From Neogale vison (Eukaryota; Chordata; Mammalia; Carnivora; Mustelidae), in assembly GCF_020171115.1 (NCBI RefSeq), contig NC_058096.1, forward strand, positions 212,326,001 to 212,390,000: a DNA stretch of 64,000 nucleotides, in the 5' to 3' direction. This document shows, piece by piece, positions 11,712-23,730 of the stretch (within the stretch, counting starts at the first letter, position 1; every line of letters starts with the position of its first letter). The notes under the pieces were generated by a model. The model was not told the DNA's origin and ran no database searches. It saw only the letters and a program-made list of their open reading frames with translations. The position numbers and the translations under genes were made by a program.

Positions 11712-12160
11712 GGTAAATAAATGTATAAACTGTAGATGGGCCATTCACAACGGCCAAGGTGGGGAAACAACCCCACGATGAAGGTGTAACTAAAATGTGG
11801 CCCATCTGTACAGTGAAACATCATTCAGCCACAAAAAGGAGGAAACCTCGGACACACACTATAACATGGACGAACCTTGGGAACTTCATGCTAAGTGAGA
11901 GAAGCCAGACCCAAAAGACCACACCATGTGTGATTCCACGTATACAAAATGTCCAGCATAGGCAAATCCACAGAGCCAGAAAGCGATACGTGTGTGCCAG
12001 GGGCTAAGAGCAAAGTGGTGGGGAGTGAGAGTGACTGCTCAGGGGGACAGGTCTTTCTTTGGGAGTGATGAAAATGTTCTGGAATGAGACAGACAGCCTG
12101 ACGGCAACTGTGAATACACTGAATGCCACTGAACTGTTCACTTAAAAACGGTGAATTTTA
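11712..12160 (+). mobile_element. old L1 3' end, plus
   Basis: It has the typical L1 3' words 'cattcagccacaaaaaggag', 'gtgagagaagccagacccaa', 'atgaaaatgttctggaatga' and 'ttcacttaaaaacggtgaat'. A SINE follows at its end. Confidence 0.8.
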
Positions 12161-12380
12161 GGGCTCCTGGAGGGCTCAGTCGGTTGAGCGTCTGACTCTT
12201 GGTTACAGCTCAGGTCATGATCTCGGGCTCCTGGGATCAAGCCCCCACGTCAGGCTCCACGCTCGGCAGGGGGGCGGGGATGTGGGTGGCAGTCTGCTTG
12301 AGATTCTCTTGCCCTCTGCTCCTCCCCCACTACATGCCTGCCTTCTTCCTCTAAAATAAAGGAGATGAATCTCCAAAAAA
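12161..12380 (+). mobile_element. older Can-SINE, plus orientation
   Basis: The head 'gggctcctggagggctcagt' is followed by 'tcaggtcatgatctcgggct'. The body is diverged and the tail partly decayed. Confidence 0.82.
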
Positions 12381-12398
12381 TATATGATAAATTTGACC

Positions 12399-12548
12399 TT
12401 TTTAAAAAATATATTTTATTTATTTATTTGACAGAGAGAGATCACAAGCAGGCAGAGAGGCAGGCAGAGAGAGAGGAGGAAGCAGGCTCCCTGCTGAGCA
12501 GAGAGCCCTATGCAGGGCTCGATCCCAGGACCCTGGGATCATGACCTG
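12399..12548 (-). mobile_element. 3' portion of a Can-SINE, minus, fused to an inverted partner
   Basis: The tail and CT-rich body run to 'gggatcatgacctg' and then stop. The tRNA-like head is absent and the sequence switches directly to a plus-orientation SINE. Confidence 0.85.
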
Positions 12549-12650
12549 CATCAGGCGGGGAGCCTGCTTCCCCCTCTCTCCCTGCCTGCTGCTCTGCCTA
12601 CATGTGATCTCTCTCCCTCTCTGTCAAATAGATAAATAAAATCTTTAAAA
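12549..12650 (+). mobile_element. 3' half of a Can-SINE, plus, fused to an inverted partner
   Basis: It starts 'catcaggcggggagcctgct' in the middle of the SINE and runs to 'caaatagataaataaaatct'. With the previous element it forms an inverted repeat with no spacer. Confidence 0.85.
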
Positions 12651-12669
12651 AATTAAATTAAATTAAAAT

Positions 12670-12925
12670 AAGCATTGGGGGCTCTTGGCAATCCTTAGTG
12701 CTTCTTGGCTTGTGGATGCCCTCACAGCAACCTCCACCTCTGTCCTCACGTGGCCTTAGAAGGACACAAGTTCATTGGATTCAGAGCTCGCCCTACTCCA
12801 GATGATATTTAACTTAGTCACATCTCCAAAGATCCTTTTTCTAAAGTGGGTCTCGGCCACATATTCTGGGGTTTAGGACCCAGACACAGATGTCTGGGGG
12901 ATACCATGCAACCCGCTCCACCAGG
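12670..12925 (-). mobile_element. partial MLT1-type LTR, antisense
   Basis: 'tgtcctcacgtggccttaga' followed by 'gggggataccatgcaaccc' resembles the 5' half of the LTR in antisense. Confidence 0.5.
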
Positions 12926-13009
12926 GTTGCTGTAAGATGGATGGGGAGCAAGGGGTGTTTGGTGTGCACACGGCCTGTGTCCGTGCCCAGCCCTGGCCTG
13001 CCAGTCCCT

Positions 13010-13110
13010 GGCCAAGTATCACAGCCCAGTTTGTAATCATTTGGGCTCAGTTTCCCATCTGCAACACAGGGCTCTCCGGTAAGACGGAGTGCACAGATGA
13101 TTCTCCCACA
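13010..13110 (+). repeat. weak MIR-like fragment
   Basis: 'ctcagtttcccatctgcaac' is the MIR core word. Most of the element is degraded. Confidence 0.4.
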
Positions 13111-13359
13111 GGAAGCGTCACGTGGTAACCAGGATGCAGTAAGCCTGTGCACAGACATCAGGGGCCCACAGTGCTTGTCCACAAAACCCATGGCTCTGGG
13201 CCCAGACAGCAGAGACCCCACCCACATTTGGCTGAGCCTCTGGCCTCAGCGTGACCCAGGTAACCCCCATGTGCTTGAATGTAAGGCAGGTATGTCGCCG
13301 TACCTCTCCGTGGGCCTCACCGAGGGCCAGGGGACCCACCCGGTGGAGGATCCGTTGTG

Positions 13360-13789
13360 GGATGAAGTGCGTCGCCCCAAAATCTACACCCATGCCCTGA
13401 CCACCCTGTTCCTGGGAATGTGACTTTATTTGGAGGCTGAAGATGACATTAGTTAAGACAAGAGCATACTGGAGTAGGACATGCCCTGATCCCCTGACTG
13501 GTGTCTTATTGAGAAGGAGCAGACAGAGACGCACAGACACGGAGAGGACCACATGGAGACGGAGGCAGAGACTGGGTGACACAGCCATAAGCTGAGGAAT
13601 GCCAGAGCCTCCAGAAGCTGCAAGGAGCAAGGAAGGAATCTCTCCCAGGGAGCCTCTGGAGGGAGCACAGCCCTGCCGACAACCTGATTTTGGACCTCTG
13701 GCCTCCAGAACTGTGAGAGAATCAGTTTCCGGTGTTTAAGCCCCCCACTTTGTGGTTATTTATTACAGTGGCCCCAGGACACTAAGAAT
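13360..13789 (+). mobile_element. MLT1-type LTR, plus
   Basis: 'tgtgactttatttggaggct', 'aggaccacatggagacggag' and 'ggcctccagaactgtgagag' occur in order, ending 'tggccccaggacactaagaa'. No TSD was identified. Confidence 0.65.
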
Positions 13790-13859
13790 GTCCACGAGAC
13801 CCCACACGTACATGCGTGCGGTACGTAGAAGAGAGCGAGAGAAAACTTAAAACCTGTCC

Positions 13860-14530
13860 TTTCTCCGCCTTGACTCTGAACAGAGCCCGAAGGTGCACGC
13901 AGCTTCTGGAGCGAGCGAGTACAAGTCTCTATTTGTAGCCGAGGGAACAGATCCTTCGCAGTTTAATTTTAAATCTCGTCACCAATTGGATAACACATAT
14001 CACCAGCCGGAATGCTGGCCACTAGAAACGGGGGCTGCCTCCCAGTGAGTGGCCCCCTGGCCAGCCAAGGCAGGGAGCCAGATGGGGATGCTGCCGCCGG
14101 AGCGGGTCCCACACCTCCCCCGGCCCGGCCCACCTGGAAAACAGCAGGCTGTGACAGGTGCACGACCGGCCTCGGGGAGGAGGGTCCCAGAGGTGACACA
14201 GAAGTCAGCCTTTCCCCTGCCAGGCGGGCAGCGCCTACCAGCCTCCCCTATCCCAGGTACCGCAGGGCGGTCTGCCAGCAGCAGCCGCGGGCTGATACCA
14301 AACAAATGATTTTTGAAAACGGCACCCACATGCTGACACATAGCCTTGCTGGGGTTCTGGGAGGAAACCACCTCCTGCGAGCAGTTCCTTCAATGCTGCC
14401 TCCCCCCAGATGGCTGGCAGGGGCCACGGGAAGATAAGACAAAAGCGAGATGCCCTCATTACCACGGGCCCAAAATAGCTTTATGCTCCATTTTTTAGAC
14501 ATAGCACAACTATGGAGTTACATAATAACA
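13860..14530. promoter_or_regulatory. candidate conserved non-coding cluster
   Basis: About 670 bases are repeat-free and mix AT-rich and GC-rich islands. It includes ACCAATTGG near 13981 (CCAAT-like), GATAAGACAAAAG near 14433 (GATA) and CCAAAATAGC near 14469 (a near-CArG word). No coding frame is convincing. Enhancer function is inference. Confidence 0.3.
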
Positions 14531-15087
14531 ACGAAAGCCATTTTGTGGTCTGGAAGGCAGGATCCTGGAGGCCACCCAGACCCCCTCTGTACCCCCTGAA
14601 TACCTGTCTTGCCCCGAGCCCCCCAAGACCCCACATACCCAGGGGCAGCACCCACTGCAGGTAAGGGGGCGGAGCAGGGTCGGCCCTCCGGCTGCCTCAC
14701 TGCCCTCAGACCACAAGCTCAGCCTCGTGAAATGGGCCCCATACAGAACCATGTGTGGCTCAGGTAGCTGGACAGGCGACATGGCAGAGAGACCATGAAG
14801 AGGTGAGGCCGGAGGGCTTGCCGGGATGGGCTGGGGTCAAGCCTGAGCACTGCCCTGATGAGGTAAAGGGTTGGCAGGGGAACACCGAGAGGTCTACTCA
14901 GGCCCCCTTCTCCCAGCAACTTAACCTCCAGGGCCACGTGCGACTCGCCCCTGGTCCCAGCCCGTGTCATCTCACACCGGGACACCCACACCACCTCCTC
15001 CCCAGTTCTCCTGCCTGAAGCCTTCTTCTCTGCATACCGCTGCCAGGAACGCTTCCTCTCCTTTTCTTGATTAATGAAGTTCAAACC
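14531..15087. other. unique intronic sequence, no gene seen
   Basis: Unique GC-rich sequence without a recognised repeat or gene. Confidence 0.4.
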
Positions 15088-15267
15088 AGGGGAGCCTGGG
15101 TGGCTCAGTGGGTTAAAGCCTCTGCCTTCGGCTCAGGTCATGATCCCAGGGTCCTGGGATCAAGCCCCCCATCAGGCTCTTTGCTCAGCAGGGAGCCTGC
15201 TTCCCTTCCTCTCTCTGCCTACTTGTAATCTCCGTCAAATAAATAAATAAAATCTTTAAAAAAAAAA
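15088..15267 (+). mobile_element. young Can-SINE, plus orientation
   Basis: The full-length head and tail are flanked by ATGAAGTTCAAACCA and ATGAAGTACAAACCA, a one-mismatch target-site duplication. Confidence 0.93.
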
Positions 15268-15349
15268 TGAAGTACAAACCACCTCACACTCCTGTTTTAA
15301 ACACACCAGTAGGTTGCCACCCTACTTAAAATAAAACCTGACCCCGGTT

Positions 15350-15915
15350 TCGCAGCTCCTGAACACATTAAACAGAGTTACCACACGACACAGCAACTCC
15401 ACTCCTCAGCACACACCCCAACAAAACGAAGACTAACAGCTACAACCACACTTGCACACCCAGGTTCCCAGCGGCCAGAAAGGTGGGAAGAGCCCAAGGG
15501 TCTGCCGCCAGATGAATGGATAAACAGAACAGAGGGCATCCACAGGATGGACTTATTCAGCCATAAACAGGAACGAAGCCCGGACACATGCTACAACCCA
15601 GAAGAACCTCAAAAACCCCATGCCCAGTGAGAGAAGCCAGTCACAAAAGACCACATGGTTCATGATTCCATGCATGTGAAACGTCCAGAACAGACATGTC
15701 CGCAAACACAGAAAGCAGATCAGCAGGTGCCGGGTGCTGAGGGAGTGGGGCAGGGAGTGTCTGCTCGTGGGGATGGGGTTTCCTTCCGAGGGTCACGGAA
15801 ATATTTCAGAATGAGATGATGGTGTCAGCTGTACAACACTGTGAATGTCCTAAGTGGCATTTGGTTATTCATCTGAAATGGCTAATTTTATGTTCTCTCA
15901 AAGTCACCTCAATAA
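15350..15915 (+). mobile_element. old L1 3' end, plus
   Basis: It carries L1 3' words including 'gaatggataaacagaacaga', 'gtgagagaagccagtcacaa' and 'gtcagctgtacaacactgtg', ending in an AT-rich tail. Confidence 0.8.
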
Positions 15916-16644
15916 TAAATAGATGACCGATGAAAATCAAACCAGACCCCATTACCATGCTGGCCGAGCCTTGCCATCTTGGCCCTTGCTCCCTGTTTTA
16001 CCTCCTGGGTCTTCCTCCTGCTCCAGGAGATGGCCAAGTCCCTCGCCCTTGGGGCCTCTGTCTGTGCCAGCCCCTCTACCTGCCCAGCTGGCACACTGAG
16101 CCCCCTCCTCCAAGAAGCCTTGCCTCATCCCCAAGCCTCATCAGCTCCCTACCTCCGTCCCTGGGTCCAGGAGGACAGGAGCAGGGTCACAGCTGCCTGG
16201 GGTAGCACGGGGGTTGCCCCTGAGAACAGGAAGGCCTGGCCCCTTGGCTCTGCCAGCGCACAGTGGTTCTGCCCCTGCATGCGGGGTACAGTGGCAACCC
16301 TGATCCTCTTCACGGATCCCTGAGAGGACTGAAGCTGGCCTTGGCCCCGAGGACTGCCATCTGGAAGCTATTAATGAACCCAGGACAGAGAACCTGGAAG
16401 AGAGAGACCTTGTCCTGAGCTCCACACAACCTGGACCCCCATAAACTAGAAGACCCCCTGAGAGCGAGTGCTGGGTCGGGGGACACCCTCCTCGGCCCTT
16501 GACTGAAGCCCACTTGAATGCCCACTCCCTAATCCAGCAGCCCTCTTTCCTGCCCCACCTCACGCTTGTCAGGATCCTCCTGGAGCCCCCAAATTCATGC
16601 CTCCCACCCAGCGCCTGCATGCTCCCGAGGAGACTGTACAGACA
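15916..16644. other. unique intronic sequence, no gene seen
   Basis: Unique C-rich sequence. No gene is supported. Confidence 0.4.
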
Positions 16645-16875
16645 GCCTAGGCGAGCATATGCTCACACTCTTCCTCACATGTGTATGCACAGAAGCACGC
16701 ATGCGCACCCAGGCATACACACCAACACAAACGTGTTCATACACACACAGCTGCCGAAGGCATACACGCAGACACAAGTGCACACTACTTATCCACACTC
16801 CTGTGTGCACACCTGTTCACAAATGCGCATGCTCACTCACTTATGCACACTGGCCTGTGCACACCTTCATGTTAT
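16645..16875. repeat. degenerate CA/TG-rich low-complexity tract
   Basis: Imperfect CACA-containing units (such as 'catacacaccaacacaaac' and 'catacacacacagctgcc') repeat without a fixed period. They keep one plus-strand frame open by chance, giving a His/Thr-rich translation. Confidence 0.7.
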
Positions 16876-17802
16876 CCCCTGGGACACAGTCCCCCGACTC
16901 GTTCCCACACCTGTTCTAGTGCCAGGCCCTGCCACCCCCAGCCATCACCTGCTCCCACTGCTACCCACCGGGTCTGAGCCCCAGCACCTCTGGCTCCAAA
17001 AATGCAAAAGTCTCCTGCCTGGGCACCTGAATCAACTCTGCAGTCCCCAACCCCCTCTGCAGGTGGCAACCAGAGTCTCGCCCAACTGCCTACCTGAGCA
17101 GAGGGCCTCTCCTCACTGGGCCCTCTGGCCCCCACTTCCTGAGGAGCCTCTACCAGCACAGGCCCTGCTCCCCCCCACCACACCCCAGGCTCCACAGAAG
17201 CTGCGTGCCAGCACTACCTCCAACAAGGATCCTTGGGCCAAGGTCCCCTCCTTGGGCTGCAGGATGGGGGGGCCACGGCTGTTGTGCACCCCCGTGGAAT
17301 CCTCAGAGCCCCCAAGGCTTCTTCCCACCTGCAGCCCAGTGTGGGGCCTGGCCAGAGCATCAAGCCCTCTCTGCGGCCCCCCGCATCTCACAGCATGCAT
17401 GCCCTGGGCTAGGACCGCAGGGATGCACGGGGTAGCCCCGCAACACAGCAAAGCTGGAGCCACGCCGGGCAGGAGCACCAACCGCGGCAAACCCGGCTAA
17501 GGAACACGAGCCGGCGCCAAGCAGGGCAGCCATGCTAACTCCTCGGCCAAGATGAACCGCAAGACCCAGGACAACTCAGAAAGATGCCAGACCTGGGGGT
17601 CCACCTGCACACGGGCAAACAGCACTCCTTTCTGGGCTCTGAAAGTTCCGTGACAAAGGCAGAGTGTGATGCCAGTGCACCGAGGAGTGTGGTGGAGTGG
17701 GAAGACGGGGGTGTCCGTGGAGGATGTCAGGCGGTCGAGGGGGATGCTCTACCCCGAGCTGGGCTCAGAGGCTTCACCGTGCTGTTGCCTCATTCACAGA
17801 GC
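16876..17802. other. unique C-rich intronic sequence with chance open frame
   Basis: A plus-strand open frame of 333 codons spans 16499-17500. It starts before the CA-rich tract and then reads proline- and leucine-rich sequence with no recognisable domain, so I do not call it a gene. Confidence 0.5.
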
Positions 17803-18222
17803 TCCTGTTGCTGGCTGAATTATGTCCCCCCAAAAAGATATGTCCAAATCCTAACCACTGGACAGGGGAATGTGACTTTGAAAATGGGGTTATCTGCAGA
17901 TGTGATCAAGTTAAGCAAGTCCACTCTGGAGTGGGGTGGGCACTAACCCGATGATGGGTGTCCTTCTGAGATGATGGGACAGAGACATGCCGGGGAAGGC
18001 AGATGCCACAGTGATGCGGCCACAGGCTGAGGACGATGGGAACCACAAGAAGCTGCAAGAGGTCAAGGAAGTCTCCTCCCCCAGGGCTCCCGGAAGGAAT
18101 GAGGGAGCCTGGCAACACCTTAATTTCAGACTGCTTGCCTCCAGGATATGAGACAATAAATTCTTGTAAGTTACCCAGTTTGTGGTCATTTGCTGCGGCA
18201 GCCCCTAGGCACTAAAACACAC
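17803..18222 (+). mobile_element. MLT1-type LTR, plus, nearly full length
   Basis: It begins 'gctgaattatgtccccccaa', the classic MLT1-like start. It continues 'gggtgtccttctgagatgat' and 'gcctccaggatatgagacaa', ending 'gcagcccctaggcactaaaa'. No internal coding sequence. Confidence 0.75.
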
Positions 18223-19289
18223 AATACCAGAACCTTGGGAATATTCCCAGAAGTACCTCCCCAAGACTGCCCTCAGGCCATGCGCCCCAAAGCCCAGGGG
18301 GAGCAGCAGGGGCCCTCAGAGGCACTGAAGGAGGGCAAGGAAGGTGCAGGCAACAGGATTTGGCCGGGGGATGGAGGCCCCTGAGGTCATCACCAGCCCT
18401 TGAGGACGGCGGATGGCGGGTAACAATGCCCCAGTCCCGCCATCCTGCAATACTGAAAACTCCGCAGAAACCCTTCTGGTGAGCATGGCACTGGCCCACC
18501 AGGAGACACATCTGATCAGTGGACAGAAGGCTGCCCTGGTCTGTTCTCAGAGCATCGCTTTGTTGCAAATATATCCCCAGGTCCACACTGGGAGGCTGCT
18601 CAGACTCCACTGAGGGGGCTCCCTCATGTCGGCATACTACGCCACCTTCCTGAAAATGGAACCGATGTGATTTCTGGTGCCCCCATGACCCCCTGCTTCA
18701 GACGGCCTGCCTGGCATCGTGGCATAGGCTGCAAGCCGATGGGGGTGCTATGTGGGCCCTGGCCAGCACCCTCATTCCGAGGCCCCTGGGCAGGCCCCCG
18801 TGCACAGACAGGAAGCCAGCACAGGCTGCTCACGGGGACCACGTGGCTGCTATTTTCAAAGTGGTCTCCATACTCACAGGCCCTCCCGCTAGGGCAGAGA
18901 ATGGACTGCATGGGTCTGGGGCACAGCTGGGTTGGGGACTCAAGGGCAGCCATGGCATAAGCACCCAGGAGCGACCCCTGCGCACACAAAGGGTTTCCCC
19001 ACTCCGATCCATGCCCTGAGTGTGCTGTGTCACATCCCTAGGCCTTCACTTCCTAGCACACACATGGAATATTCCAAATGCACCAGGACAGGAATCCCAA
19101 TCTTCATCGATTCCTTGGATGCTGAGCTAAGACCAACCAGCAGTGAGCTTTACAATTACAGGGCCATGAGCAAATGCCACAAACCTCAACAATGTAAAGT
19201 AGTAACACACCCAATAAAATCAGGAGCACGTGGGGAGGGCAGGTGGAAGACCCAGAAGTGGGCTGAGAGCCCCAACTCCCAAGCAGGGG
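18223..19289. other. unique intronic sequence, no gene seen
   Basis: No gene or clear repeat was recognised before the AT-rich L1-like tail that follows. Confidence 0.4.
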
Positions 19290-19415
19290 TGCAGCCAGGG
19301 GCATGGAATTAGTGGTGTGCAGACCTGTACCCTGGGGCAAATTAGACATTATATGTTAATTTAAAAAAATAATAAAGATAAAACAAAACAAAATTTTAAA
19401 AAATTAAAAAAATAA
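19290..19415 (+). mobile_element. carnivoran L1 3'-terminal tail (probable)
   Basis: 'gcaaattagacattatatgt' followed by 'taatttaaaaaaataataaa' resembles the 3' end and A-rich tail of carnivoran L1 copies. The upstream extent is unclear. Confidence 0.5.
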
Positions 19416-19419
19416 GGTG

Positions 19420-20215
19420 TTTACACATCTGCTCTCGGGAGATGATCTGGTAGGTCCTCAAAAAGTGAAACACAGAATTACCATAAGACCCAGCAATTCC
19501 ACTTCTGGGTATAGACCCCAAAGAACTCAGGTGTTCAGACAAAAACTTATACACACACATTCACAGCAGCACTCGTCACAATCACCAAGCAGTGGAAACA
19601 ACCCCAATGCCCACCGATGGGTGAATGGACAGATAAGATGTGGTTCATCCTCATAGTGGAATATTACCCAGCCATAAAAAGGAGCGATGAAGCACGGACT
19701 CAGAAATATCACACTGGGGCGCCTGGGTGGCTCAGTGGGTTAAGCCGCTGCCTTCGGCTCGGGTCATGATCTCAGGGTCCTGGGATCGAGTCCTACATCG
19801 GGCTCTCTGCTCAGCGGGGAGCCTGCTTCTCTCTCTCTCTCTCTCTGCCTGCCTCTCTACCGACTTGTGATCTCTGTCAAATAAATAAATAAAATCTTAA
19901 AAGAAAAAAAGAAATATCACACTGAGAGAAGCCAGATGCAAAAGGCCACAGATCGTACAATCGCATTTAGTGAAATGTCCAGAACACACGAACCCATAGC
20001 GACGGCCAGTGGTGCCAAGCGGCTGCAGGAGGGGCCGTGACTGCTAAGGGGGCTGGGGCTTCCTGCAGGGGTAATGAAATTGCTCTGGGAGCACAGAGGG
20101 GATGTTGGCACAACATTGTGAATGTACTAAATGCCACTAAACTGCTTGCTAAAAAAAATGGTGACTTTTGTTTAGTGAATTTTGCCACACACACACACAC
20201 AAAATAAGAAGAAGA
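19420..20215 (+). mobile_element. old L1 3' end, plus, interrupted by a SINE
   Basis: 'cacagaattaccataagacc' and 'cagcaattccacttctgggt' start the readable part. It resumes after the SINE with 'gagagaagccagatgcaaaa' and ends near a short CA repeat at 20189-20203. Confidence 0.85.
19716..19909 (+). mobile_element. young Can-SINE inserted in L1, plus
   Basis: The full-length element is flanked by AGAAATATCACACT on both sides, a perfect target-site duplication. Confidence 0.95.
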
Positions 20216-20697
20216 AATGAACAGCATTCCCAACATTCTGGCCAAGGGCAAAGTGCATGTCAGCATGAGGGTGAGCAACAGGCAGGACCCATAGTGTCTC
20301 ATCCCCAGCCTGTGCCTTTGGGACAGGAGCATGGGTAGGGGACTGTCACCAAGGACAGCGTCCCTGCCCTCAGAGCGGTGTCATCTAACTGGGAAGCCAC
20401 TGTGGCCCCTCTTGTGTACCCAGAGGAAGGCCATGGCCTGCAAGAGGGCCTGGGCCACATGGCTCCTTGTCCACAGCACACTCCCTCTGTGGGCAGCCCA
20501 GGAATGGGGGACCCACAAGGCACCCATCCCTGGAGTCACACAGCCGCCCATCCATTGCAACCCAGACGCCCTCAGGGTCCACTGGCCCACATCAGAGCCT
20601 ACCACCTGGCAGGCAGGAACACGGTGGCTGCAGCTGCGGCCTTCCTGAGGTCTGAGGAACATTTTAAAGAATGCGAACTGGTGGCCAACTTTAAAAG

Positions 20698-20727
20698 AAA
20701 AAAAAAAAAATTTTTTTTTTTTTTAAA
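20698..20727. repeat. poly-A/poly-T foldback tract
   Basis: An A-run abuts a T-run with no spacer, so either strand can fold into an A:T hairpin. It is likely a collapsed remnant of inverted retroposon tails. Confidence 0.7.
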
Positions 20728-23440
20728 TTAACTTAAACACCAGAATTGCTGGCTTCTCCTGAAGCACCAGAAGTGCCAACAACTCAGGGCCTGGATTCCC
20801 AGCTGGTGAATTTTCATCGGTCAGCGCAGGGCCAGGCATAAAGGCATCATGGGTCCCCTTGCACCCCACACCCAACCCCAGGCTCCAAGAGGGTCGGCAC
20901 AGCCTGAGGTCACCCAGCTGGCTGCAGACCCGGGGCCTCCGAGCCCAGCTCATCCCTGCTGCCCTCACTCCAGCTCGGCAGCTGCGTGGCCTGACCCAAG
21001 GCCTGGAGGGAGGAAGCCCCCACCCCACCCCAAGAAGCAGGCCAACTGGGACGGGAAGGTGCAGAGCTAGGATGCTGCATGTGGGCCAAGCAAGGCCCGG
21101 AATGCAGGTCTCACCCTGAGCCAAAACCCCAAAGAAATCCACTGCTGCCTGCTCAGCATTTAACCATTAGCAGCCCAGGCGTGCGTGAATGCTGAGAGGC
21201 CTGTAGAGCAAGCACTGGGGCGGGGCACGGCAGTGGTAAAAGCAGAGGGGTCGGCAGCCAGGCCTACCTTAGGCTTGCTCAAGAGCCGGAGGTTCCAGGA
21301 GGGCAGCCCACACTACACCCCTATCCAAAGCACCCACCTGAGGGAACACCCCAACACAGCCCAAAAGCCCAGCTGCTCACACTGGCTCCTGGCTTTGCCC
21401 TCCAGCAGTCCCTGAAAATCCTGCATGTCTGGCCCAGCAGGCAGGGCCAGTCCCTTCCAAGGAGGGTCCAAAGGGCACTGCCTAGGGTCAGCAGGACAGG
21501 AGGCCTGGGCAGGCAGCTGGAAACAGAGGGAATCTGTCACCCAAAGGTGCTGGAAAGGAGGCTGGCAGAGGAAGCCAGCAGCCCTGTAGTGTCTGAGGAC
21601 AAGCTCTACCGGCTCACGAGCTTGCCCCCAAGCACAAAGCACAAATAGGTCCTGCTGTGCTCTAGGCAGAGAGACTAGAGAAAAAGGAAGGAGCCTGAGG
21701 ATTTCCAAGTAAGAGGGCCTTTGCTGAAAACAAGCAGGAAATGGGAGGGGGAAGCAGGGGGGAGCAGGCAGGTGGCCAAGGAGGTGACACTGGAGCTGGG
21801 AAGAGGACTCTAGGCAGGAGGCCCAGAGAGTGCAAAGGCCCTGGGGTCAGAATGAGCACGATGGGGGGAGGACCAGCATGGAGGGGACAAGGGGGCCAGG
21901 CCGCCCACCAGTAAACAAGGAGGCTGGGGCAGGGGGAGGCTCAGAGCCTCATGGGACCTCACTCTGAATATGATGAGAATCCACTGGAAAGATTTAAGGC
22001 AAAGTGACCTGAGCCACCTTCCCTTGCACAGGGTCCTCTGTGCCAGGAGGAGCTGGACTGAGGGGCCAGGGTGAGGTAGACAATGTGGGAGAGGGTGGTT
22101 CATTCTTGGTAAATGGACATAGGGCAGATCAGGATGGGACCCCTGACTCCAGTACCTTCCAGGATAGGGCCCAATGGGACATCTGGTTGATTAGCTTCTG
22201 TCCGGATACAAGGAAGACTGCCCAGGGCAGGAAGAACCTGAAGACACCTGTCCCAGGGGCTAAGTGCTCCTAGGATGCACCGTGGATGGACTTATAGCTT
22301 CCAAAGGGTCCCAGGAGGGTGTCCACAGGCAGGTCGGCTCACCCAATTCCTGTCCACAGCTTCTCGTGGACACAGCCCCTGGCCAGACACTCTGTCTGTC
22401 CCTTCCTCGCCCCCATGTAGGCGCGGGACAGCCTTCCTCCTGATGTCTCTCTCCTTCATGTCCAGTGTGGCTACTTGAGAATCACGAAAGGTGCCACAGC
22501 TGTCCTTGCTTCCCATCACCCTACCTGTTCCCTGCACCAGCACCTGTGACCCGCACCACAGGGTTCCCGCCACCACCCTCAGGATGAAGTCCATCATGCC
22601 TGAGGGAACATGAGACTAACTGGGGAACTCCCAGGACCATCCCCTTGCGCCCCGCCTTCTAACGCACATGCCCCCCATGCCAAGCCTCCGCAGCTCCTGT
22701 GCCCCTACAAGGTGCACCTTCCCCCTACCCACTACGCACATACTCGGGAACCATTGTGCTCGATGTGGCCGTCCCCATGCGCCACCCGGCACCAACTGCT
22801 CCAAGAGCAGCTGCAGTGCCGCACCTCCCAGCACCAGCAGGCTCCAAGCAGGTACTGGTTACACATCCATTCACCGGTGAAGCCTCTCCAGCCTGGCACC
22901 CATGGCCGCCCTCACAAAAGGATCCCCTCCCACCCCTCACCCCACGGCTCCTCCTCTGGCCTGTGCCTTTGTGGTCCCCCCCAACCCCTTCAAATGTGAC
23001 TCTGCAAGGGCTCAGGCCTCTGTGTCCCTCATGTGCCACCCCTCCTAGGGAGGCCTTGAATGCCAAGTTGGCCAGCAGCTCCCGAGTGGGACCTGGCCCT
23101 GCCCTCGGAATGTCCCCCGATGCTCAGAGGAACCTCTTCTATCCCAGCAGCCCACTGACCAGGCTTGTTTCCTCCTGAATCCTCCACTCCACCCTCCTGT
23201 TCCTCCCAGCCCTGGCAGGTGGCACCACAACCTACCTGTGCTGCAGCCCGTACCCCCATCGGGCCTCATGCCCTCACTAGCCTGGCAGGCACCTCTCACA
23301 GCTCCTGAGCTCCCCAGGACCCCGTGCCTCCCACACCTGGTCTCTTGTTCCCCCCACCAACCAATCTTTTCTCAAGCTCTTCCTAAAACCCAAGGTTAAT
23401 CCTGAGTCTCCCCTTCAGTACCACATCAGCTAGCTTCTGG
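20728..23440. other. long unique intronic stretch, no gene seen
   Basis: About 2.7 kb of mostly unique, G+C-moderate sequence with few recognisable repeats. Open frames up to about 160 codons occur on both strands without recognisable domains or splice logic. Confidence 0.4.
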
Positions 23441-23444
23441 ATAG

Positions 23445-23730
23445 TGCCCAAGCTCCCCACCTTGGCTCTTAGGGCCCTTCCAGATCTGACTCCCACCCCT
23501 CACTCCTCTCTCACCACTTGCCCCCTCCAGAGGTTCATCTTATGCCACAGTCAGGCCCCAGACAGCCCCTCTTCAAGCATCTTGCCTCCATACACATCAT
23601 TCCTCCTCTTTCTAATGACTCTTCCCCTTCTTACCCCCCTCGTGTCCCACCACAGAGCTCTCCTCTTCCAGGCAGCCCTCCCAGCTCAGCCCCACCCTCC
23701 CATAGCCTGTTCTTGCCTCTAAGTCAGTGG
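23445..23730 (+). repeat. L2 fragment
   Basis: 'ttagggcccttccagatctg', 'ctcctctctcaccacttgcc' and following CT-rich text match the L2 3' region in plus orientation. Confidence 0.55.

Noticed and set aside
16499..17500. Plus-strand open frame of 333 codons
   Set aside because: It starts beside a CA-rich low-complexity tract and continues as Pro/Leu-rich text with no domain, no splice context and antisense to CRTC1 intron 1. C-rich DNA keeps such frames open by chance.
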